Shown in pieces: positions 56,801-64,000 of a DNA stretch of 64,000 nucleotides. Origin of the DNA: Heracleum sosnowskyi (taxonomy: Eukaryota > Streptophyta > Magnoliopsida > Apiales > Apiaceae). The stretch's first letter is position 1, and each line of letters starts with the position of its first letter. The DNA is taken from positions 112,207,111 to 112,271,110 of the forward strand of contig CM061244.1 in NCBI GenBank assembly GCA_030848705.1, given 5' to 3'. A model generated the notes under the pieces. The model did not search any database, was not told where the DNA came from, and saw only the letters and a program-made list of their open reading frames with translations. Made by a program: the position numbers and the translations under genes.

Positions 56801-57384
56801 ATTATATCATATAAAAAGAAGTTATTATCTAAAAATGATATAAGTTAAAAGATATTATATTATGATTGGATTTTCTAAAAAGTCAAAACATAAAAATAGT
56901 TGTAATTAAATAAGGAAACTCATTTAATACCAAAATAATAAAAATCGTTTAATGTTAAATAGATAGGTGAAAACCGTTAGATTTAACATTAAAAACTGTA
57001 TTTGGTTAATAAAGGGTATTCTAATAATCTAAACTACATATAAGTAGATTTCCTAAATCGAATAGAATTCTCAACATTAAATTTTGTCACTTTATTCTCT
57101 TTTTAGTTTTAGAATAGTTTTTAATTGAAAAAGAACTATTAAACCACAACTAAATTAAAGATTATTTTGTGAATTTCATGTGAACTATAAAATTGGCAAA
57201 ATCTAATTTTTATAAGTCAATATAAACAAATATTAAATTGAGCGTGTAAAATATAATAAATATCAAATTTTTAACTATAATTTTTTTTAACAATAATTTA
57301 ATCATGTAAACTAATAACTTTTAAATATTAAAATATTCATAAATAAATATAATTATAAATATTAAAAAAACAATCGTGTGTTGC
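53860..57384 (+). repeat. Tandem, diverged Helitron-like AT-rich repeats
   Basis: TCCTTATATATAATAA starts occur at about 53859 and 55369, each followed by GGGA-TATTATCC..TTTTGGTCG. A block (GTTAGATNNAATATTAAAAA..., TTTAAATACTAAAARGTGTA, TTTTCTATATTGAATAGAA) recurs at about 53970, 54480, 54745, 55455 and 56970. The series ends at a CGTGTGTTGCATG hairpin-like sequence next to the CACTA insertion at 57388. No gene is present. Confidence 0.55.
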
Positions 57385-59903
57385 ATGCACTACAAGAAAT
57401 TTACTCTTTATCTACCAATAATTTAGCTACTATTGAGTATTAGTAGGTAAAATCTACATTCACCCACCAATATATAACTGTAAAACTTATTAGTAGCCAA
57501 ATACCAAAAACTAAATAAAAACCACGAGGACCCCATAGCTGCGAAAGCAATGTGTTATATAGCTTACTGCCTTCAACTTTTGTTATGTTTGTTTGGATTT
57601 CTTATTCAAAACATTTCCATATGTAAACACGATTTTTATGACTACATCATTATCTTAATACGATTTTTATGACTATATCATTATCTTATTTATTTTCACA
57701 TCTCATTATCTTATTTATTGTCACGTCATCTTATAAATAAAGTACCATGTTTAATGAAAATCAAACACAGAACTTCACGAAATCGCATTTATTTTATTAT
57801 GCATTTAGCCCGCCATTAATAATAGAATATAATTCATTTTTCAAAATAATGTACAGCCTTTATGTAACATAGAAGTTTGAATTTTTAGATCTTATATTTT
57901 AAATATATATATGTGTGGATTTGCTAAATTAAATTATGAATTTATTAATAGAAGCTACAAACATTGGCACACAAATTAGATAAAAAAATATGCCCACATT
58001 TTTCAATTTAAATGATTAAAATGGTAAAGTCGGGAATTTCTTCCAAAAATACAATAAAGGAGAGGAAAATTCTTTATACTTAACCGGAAGAAAACAAAGA
58101 GGAAGACATTCATAACAAAATGAAGGGAAAGATCGAATTCAAAAAAAATAACTATGCACTAAATTAATTTGCTAAAATTAAAATAGGTTATAAAAAATTA
58201 ATTAATTATTTTAGTGGCGCAAATCTGATGGAGCATAACCAAGTTGTGGTACGAGCTAACTTGGGTGTGAGAAATTTAATGTCCACCAAATCCTCTCTCC
58301 TAGTTCATCACGATTTAGCTTAAAAAGATATTAGAGATCGCAAAAATGATCTAAAAAATTATTAAAAAATATTTATATGTCATATTTAGAATAGAAATTT
58401 ACATAATAATAATAATATAAAATCTTGCTTGCATAAATATATATACACGAATTAAAATAAATTATATATTATATGATATTATTTTATAAAAATTTTGAAA
58501 ACAAATTTGGATTAATTTATCGTGTCATCATCCTCTCGCCACTATCTTTAATATATATCGAGAGGAAAACTAATCACTCAAGTTGGTTGGTTTAGTTATT
58601 TTGGTCCCGTTAATTAATCCCTAACGTGGCCTCGAACTGAAATTACACTGCGGGATTCTTATTTGATTTGATTCGATTAAATTAGTATTCATTTAATTTT
58701 ATCAACGTAGATTTTAGATCAAAAAATTAATGGCAAAAACTTATATACATTTTATTGAGGACAATGTTACGTACCAAAAATTGAATCCCAAATATGATTA
58801 TGAATGACATATAACATATTGAGAATAAGGATTTTGAGGTAGACTTCAAATCTTTTTCCTGAGATGCTTATTCACTAAGTATATAATATGAGTTACTTAA
58901 TTACTTGTTTTCCTTAATTACAAACAAAGAAAAATAAATGGTAAGTAAATATATAATAATAAATGACTAAATATGTTTTTTACATGTAAATAGTGTGACC
59001 CGAGGAAAAGTATCATAAGGCCTATCTCGGATGCTTATTCTCTAACATATTTTTATATATATAAATATTAGAGAATCAATAAAATATTAACAACTTATCA
59101 TTCAGAACGAACGATTTCGGGAACTATTTTATGTTAGGGATCATAAAAAATTCCCATAAAAATCACCAGAATGACATGGCAACTGTGAGGTGGCAAAATA
59201 GAATGTTTTGATCGGAAAAATTCATATGAATGCACGTGGGTCCCTTTCATTAATTATTATATCAACCACCAATAAAGAACAAAAATATGACATTATGATA
59301 ATTTTTATGGAGATTTTTTTATGGTTAACTAGTATTTCATGTACCCAATTGGATACAAAAATAATTAAAAAATAACATGCATCCTTAACTATAAATTAAT
59401 TAAATATAATGAAGTGCTGCATTTACATAACTTCGCAGAAAAAAATTTAGCAAAAAAAATAATATATTATTTGATCAAATTTTTATTGATGAAGTAAAAT
59501 TTATATTTTCTTTTATAATGGATCAGATCTTTATTGAAATGGATTTTTATAAGATTGAATTTATTTCTGTATGATGCATATCTTTTTTTTAAACGTAAAT
59601 AATTCATTAATCAAATGACATATGTCATCTACAAGAATAATCAAAATTGAACAAACACGTTGTAATAAAGATCAAATCAGGGTTTCATTCATCAGATCTT
59701 CAGTCGTGGAACATCGAAATATGTAGTTTTTTTGAAGAGCCAATCTAACAATCTAATGATGCATATCTATATATTAAAGTATGGGTCAAAACGAACCTCA
59801 TTTGGAACTTCGATTTATCGACAAGTTTAATAAAAATGAATTTAAACTTTATTAAAAGGAAATATTTTACAATATACACTAATTTTGGTAATATTATATT
59901 ATG

Positions 59904-60363
59904 TATACTACATTATTAAATACGAAACATTAAAAATTTGGTTGGTCGGTACAATTTTTTGATATTTCGTGCTTTATTTTATTGTCTTACTTATTTATAA
60001 AAAAAAATTATTAAATAATAACATTACCTATTTATAACCAATTATTTTCTTCAGATAAAGCACATTATTTTTCCTATTTTTTCTAACAAAATTTCTCGTT
60101 TTCCAAAAATATAAAGAACAATTACCTTTTCAACTAAAACATATTACTTTTTCTATTTGTTTTTACTAAAATTCCTAAGTTTCCAATATCATTGGAAAAT
60201 CCTTACTTATTTATTTTAAAACTTATTTTAAAACTTATTTCAAAAAGATTACCCATTTTAGCATGTCTATTTATTTTTTTCTAACAATACAATTAATTAA
60301 AAGGTAAATAATAAAATAATAAGTATTATAAATAGTCTGTGTATCACACATGTTTTAAGCTAG
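59904..60363 (+). mobile_element. Non-autonomous Helitron nested in the CACTA element
   Basis: The start TATACTACATTATTAAATACG-AAACATT resembles the 5' ends at 39176-39960. The end GTGTATCACACATGTTTTAAG-CTAG is at about 60342-60363, followed by T. The interior blocks match the cluster at 39176-41407, so it belongs to the same family. Confidence 0.65.
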
Positions 60364-60889
60364 TAGTTAATATATAACCACAGTATTAGATGTTAGAGCA
60401 TCTCTAAGAGACTCTTTATCCATATCGAATCTAACTCACTCTAAGATTTATCTAAAAAAGATATAACGAATTAGTTTAGAAAATATGTTAAAAAAATTAG
60501 TAGAGAAAATAAAAATATTATATTTTTCTAAGTTTTTCAAGTTTAATTTATTAATTAAGGGAAATTTATGTAATTTTAATCCAAATGTTAAAATTTTGTT
60601 TATCTTATATTATATGAAAATAATGTTAATGGCATTTTATAAAACATTGGAAACTTTATGGGGGGAACCCTAATCTAATTAGCAAAATAAAAGCCGGATA
60701 CAGAGCATGTTTCAGTTCTTACCTTTTCATCAACAAAACATTAGTCTCCTTCGCCTTGCTTAGGGATGAAGTCGGCCATCATTAAGCCACAAAGAATGGT
60801 GACTACCCATTGAAAAACTCATAGTTATGGTAGTTAGATTTCTTTTCTTAGTCCTCTCCTGTTTACTTGTTTTCATATCTTGATTTTTT

Positions 60890-61510
60890 TAACTTGAAAG
60901 TCTTTTTATTTACAGATTTCGATCTCAACTTCGATAATGGATATGACTCATAATTCAAAGGTATGTTTTTTCCCCTTCTATTATAATTGATTGAGCATCT
61001 TGGTTTGATATTTTGACATGAAGGTCCAAATTTTCGTTGCAGAAGCATCCCAATACGCAGTCCAATACTCCAGTTACAAAGTAAATTAACAAGTGCTTAA
61101 CATTAAAACTTTATGTTTCTTTCGGTATTAAATCTAGATGATAAGTAGTCATATTCATTTTTTAGTTGCAGAATCAATTTTACCTATTAACCGTTCATAT
61201 TAATCTATTTTGCAGATCCAGAAGCTAAGGCTTCGTTTTTGTCGTATTGAATATTTGCTGGCTTGCTAGCTTTGTATAAGGATGCTTGCTTGCTGTATAG
61301 TAATGTGAAGAAGAGGATTGATCATTGATGTATGAAATGCTTGAAAAGTTTAGGTTACCGAGGCAAGGAGACAAATGATGCAGAAATCGGAATTATATTT
61401 CTCACCATTAAATTTTCATATATGTAGCACAAATTGATTGTCATTTTTTGAATAATATTTTATGTATAGTAAGAGCCCAGATTTAGTGCTCTTCTGTGTA
61501 ACTTTTTTAA
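60890..61510 (+). pseudogene. Possible 3' end of a decayed CACTA gene
   Basis: A TTTACAG acceptor-like site near 60915 precedes ATTTCGATCTCAACTTCGAT, and AAAGGTATG follows near 60958. A further TTGCAG lies near 61042, and TTTTGCAG near 61216 precedes GATCCAGAAGC. A 3'-UTR-like stretch with AATAAAAAAG follows near 61510. The frames are short and broken. The position at the right end of the CACTA element suggests a remnant of an element gene. This is inference only. Confidence 0.3.
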
Positions 61511-62079
61511 TAAAAAAGATTAGTCTTTACTTTATTGATTCGTTATATATGATTCTGAGCATTTAAAATAATTGATGCCTAACAACCAATAAAATATATT
61601 TACCAGAAATCATTGATCCAATATCAGTCACATGGACCACTCGTATGTGATCAAACGAACTATTTACCGGACAAAAGTATCCACTCACAGGGTGCCATGT
61701 GGATTAATGAGGAACCTCCATGTGTACCTCTAATAAAATGCCAAGTGTACCTTTAATAAAGTGCCACATGGATCACTTACAAGGTGCCATGTGGACCACT
61801 TATGAGAAGCCACCTGAATTGCTTACTGGGTACCACGTGGACCTTCATAGCTACATAGATCAATGACACATCAGCTAATGATGTAATCAATAAAGTGGGA
61901 TCCACATAAAATTACCTACCAATTTAGATATGTGTAGATAAATACTCTTTCTCCACCAACCTTTACCTACCAATCGTTACCAATAATGTATTGGTAGGTA
62001 AAACTCTTTTATCTACTAATAAAGTACTTTTACCCACCCTTAAAATTAGTAGGTAAAAGTCAAATTTCTTGTAGTGATG

Positions 62080-62158
62080 GGTAATAAAAATATAATTATA
62101 AACAAAATAATTATAAATAAAATTTAAGTAACCGTGCATCGCACGAGCTATAAGCTAG
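62080..62158 (+). mobile_element. Helitron 3' end split by the CACTA insertion
   Basis: CCGTGCATCGCACGAGCTATAAGCTAG ends at 62158, followed by T: a CGTGC/GCACG hairpin and a CTAG terminus. The AT-rich sequence left of the CACTA element (up to 57384) and right of it (62080-62158) appears continuous, so the CACTA element inserted into an existing Helitron. Confidence 0.6.
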
Positions 62159-62804
62159 TATAATTTAATATAAAGATGAACACGAGTGTAGAATCAGTTC
62201 CCAAGTAAAAAATCAAAAACAAATAGGTGACATGAATACTCCAAATTGTAATAGGTGTTCATCTCCCAAGGTGTTTATCACAAACTTGGGTGATGTGAGG
62301 GTGTGCAAAGATGCGTCGGCCTTCAGCTTCTTTTTAAAATCCTCTATCTCATTCATGCATGTTCGATTATATTACAACAACATTGCATGCATATAACCAA
62401 TTCATAACCTAGATTGCAAAAAAAAAAAACCAATCAATTCCCGAAAAACATATAACAACCGCTCTCTAACGCAAATTACCAATCTACAAACTATCCTTTC
62501 TCTGACACACAAAACACAGGTAAACCTACTTATAATCACAAGAAGAACAATAGTACATTCGTGCTTCAAATTCTACATTATTTCAATCTGGTCTCAAAAT
62601 CAATAATAGTAACTATAAATAAGTCTTAGAGCCTTGGCATAGTTACGTTTGTGATTCAAAGTAATTACACTATACGCCATAAAAATTCTTTACTCCTCAC
62701 TATGCATGAATACTTCTCATTTTACGCTCTCAAACTTAAGACTACACAATCCTTAATCTAATAAATCGATCACGATCAACTTTTTCACGATAAAAATTAT
62801 TGAC

Positions 62805-62846
62805 ATCTCTATGCATACTCGTGCCTTGCACAGGCTGTTACGCTAG
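62805..62846 (+). mobile_element. Helitron 3' end
   Basis: GCCTTGCACAGGC forms a hairpin, followed by TGTTACG and CTAG (62843-62846) and then T. The arm sequence resembles the terminus at 38498-38540. The 5' end was not located. Confidence 0.5.
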
Positions 62847-62849
62847 TTA

Positions 62850-64000
62850 AATAATACACTACTACATGAAAATATCCCCCCCTCGTGATTATCTCTGATT
62901 TCTTTTGATGCCATCCTTAAAACCCGTTGAACGCTAAAAAATGATACTCTTTCCGTCCCTCTAATTTTTTTTACAGTATTTTTACTAACATTATTATATG
63001 TTATGTCAAGTGGTGAAAGCTAATCATACATCCAAACTCAAACAAACGAGATCGCATAATCGTTCGAGAGTGTCAAATATATTACATTATACACTTACCA
63101 AGTGGTGGTTAAAAATAATTGTACATGCCAACTTAAACGAATACATCACATGATTTGTTCAAGAGGTTCAAATGTACAAATTCAAGGTGCGACTAGAGTC
63201 AAGCACTCAGGCAGGCAGGTTCAACTTAACTACGTGAGCTGATGTCACAGTTTCTATTTTCCATTTAATTTGCTAAGCAACAGTCGCACTAATCATAAAT
63301 ATGCTAGGTTTTAAACATTTTACCTCAACCGTAACTACCTATTCCTTGTGAAGTAGTTTTAACTTTTAATGCAATTATTCATTGATATCCGTGGCCTTCA
63401 CGGTTTTTCGATCGAGTGTTTAGATTGTATTCTAGAAACTAGTTTTTTTTTTTGGCTAAGCGAAACTAGTTTTTTAAAGAAAAGAGTAGAATGGTAAAAG
63501 TTTGATTTCTTTAATTTGTTTTCAGATTTTTTTTTATAAGGAAATGATTTTAAAATATTTAGAAAGAAAATTCTTATATATTTATCTTCAAAATTTTATT
63601 CTCACTTTTAAAAAGATTTAAAACAAATAAAAAAGGAATAATCCATTTTCTATTCTCTTTCTTTATATCTTAACTAGGACAAGTTAAGAGAGAAAATAAA
63701 ATGCAAATATAGAGCAGATAAATAAAATAACCAGCTTCATAGATTTCTTCATTTCTTCATGACATCATCCTCGATCGTCCAAACCCTTTTATATTTTGAA
63801 GACTATTTATTACAATTATATATGCTTTTCTTTGGCAAAAATATGTTTTTTTTATTCTTTTTGCAAACATTCAAATTTTTAATATATATTTTTGCAAAAA
63901 TACGAATTTGGTACCGAATTTGAATATTGCAAATAAAAGCAACCTTAAATGTAGCTTAAAAAACCCCCTAATATTTGTGGGGAGACATATTTGAAAAGGT
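62850..64000. other. Gene-free AT-rich stretch
   Basis: I see no open frame, splice structure or element ends that can be supported. A CTCTTTCCGTCCCTCTAATTT stretch at 62947 resembles the start of common plant MITEs, but no matching end was found. Confidence 0.5.

Larger units (their letters stand above)
57388..62076. mobile_element. Non-autonomous CACTA (En/Spm) transposon, 4.7 kb
   Basis: The ends are CACTACAAGAAATTT and AAATTTCTTGTAGTG, the CACTA-family inverted termini. The 3-bp target-site duplication ATG lies at 57385-57387 and 62077-62079. Subterminal repeats include TAGTAGGTAAAA/ACCTACCAAT near both ends and several GTGCCATGTGGA-type motifs at 61680-61850, likely transposase-binding sites. 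No TNP2-type transposase frame is present. A spliced-looking plus-strand segment at 60890-61510, ending in an A-rich 3' end, may be the tail of a former element gene. A Helitron is nested at 59904-60363. Confidence 0.93.

Noticed and set aside
60395..60676. Possible MITE beginning GAGCATCTCTAAGAGACTC
   Set aside because: The left end resembles a common plant MITE start, but no matching inverted end or target duplication was found on the right.
1..64000. CRISPR arrays, rRNA genes, bacterial operons, organelle insertions
   Set aside because: None is seen. The repeats here are tandem or inverted plant repeats, and no ribosomal or organellar gene sequence was recognised.

Overview
The window is nuclear DNA from a flowering plant, almost certainly a eudicot. 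It is AT-rich, has GT-AG introns, carries decayed plant nuclear genes (KTI12/DRL1, phytoene synthase, a GH1 beta-glucosidase) and is full of plant transposons (Helitron, CACTA, PIF/Harbinger MITE, a non-autonomous LTR element, a tRNA-derived SINE). The species cannot be read from the sequence. Gene density is very low. The only plausibly intact coding units are a 52-residue two-exon gene present three times and a small membrane/coiled-coil gene present once per tandem unit.

Region 1 (1-34025) is a head-to-tail array of a ~16.8-kb segment: the 265-bp tail of an earlier unit, unit 1 (266-17040) and unit 2 (17041-34025). Each unit ends inside the 3' part of a minus-strand KTI12/DRL1 gene, and both visible junctions fall at the same base. 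Each unit holds, in order, unidentified decayed exons, a Helitron end, a phytoene synthase pseudogene fragment, a ~4.7-kb palindromic cluster of two related small genes (called A and B here), a 297-bp Helitron, the 52-residue gene, a field of degenerate ~600-bp repeats and the KTI12 tail. Unit 2 alone carries a 298-bp MITE. Differences between units are rare up to about 13.9 kb into the unit and clearly more frequent in its last ~3 kb.

Region 2 (34026-38300) is the original KTI12 locus, now broken. The 5' part (36820-37294, minus) and the 3' part (33715-34112, minus) are separated by a GH1 beta-glucosidase pseudogene and another copy of the 52-residue gene. The KTI12 coding sequence has several frameshifts and stops, and its Walker-A lysine is replaced by glutamine.

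Region 3 (38300-64000) is transposon-derived: a nested Helitron cluster (39176-41407); an 8.8-kb non-autonomous LTR element with target-site duplication ATTAC (41757-50538), whose interior holds a 2.8-kb higher-order minisatellite; a ~2-kb inverted-repeat element containing tRNA-like sequence and a SINE insertion (51774-53778); Helitron-like repeats (53860-57384); and a 4.7-kb non-autonomous CACTA element with target-site duplication ATG (57388-62076). No gene could be supported in the final 1.9 kb.

All comparisons were made by eye. No alignment, database search or identity calculation was run.
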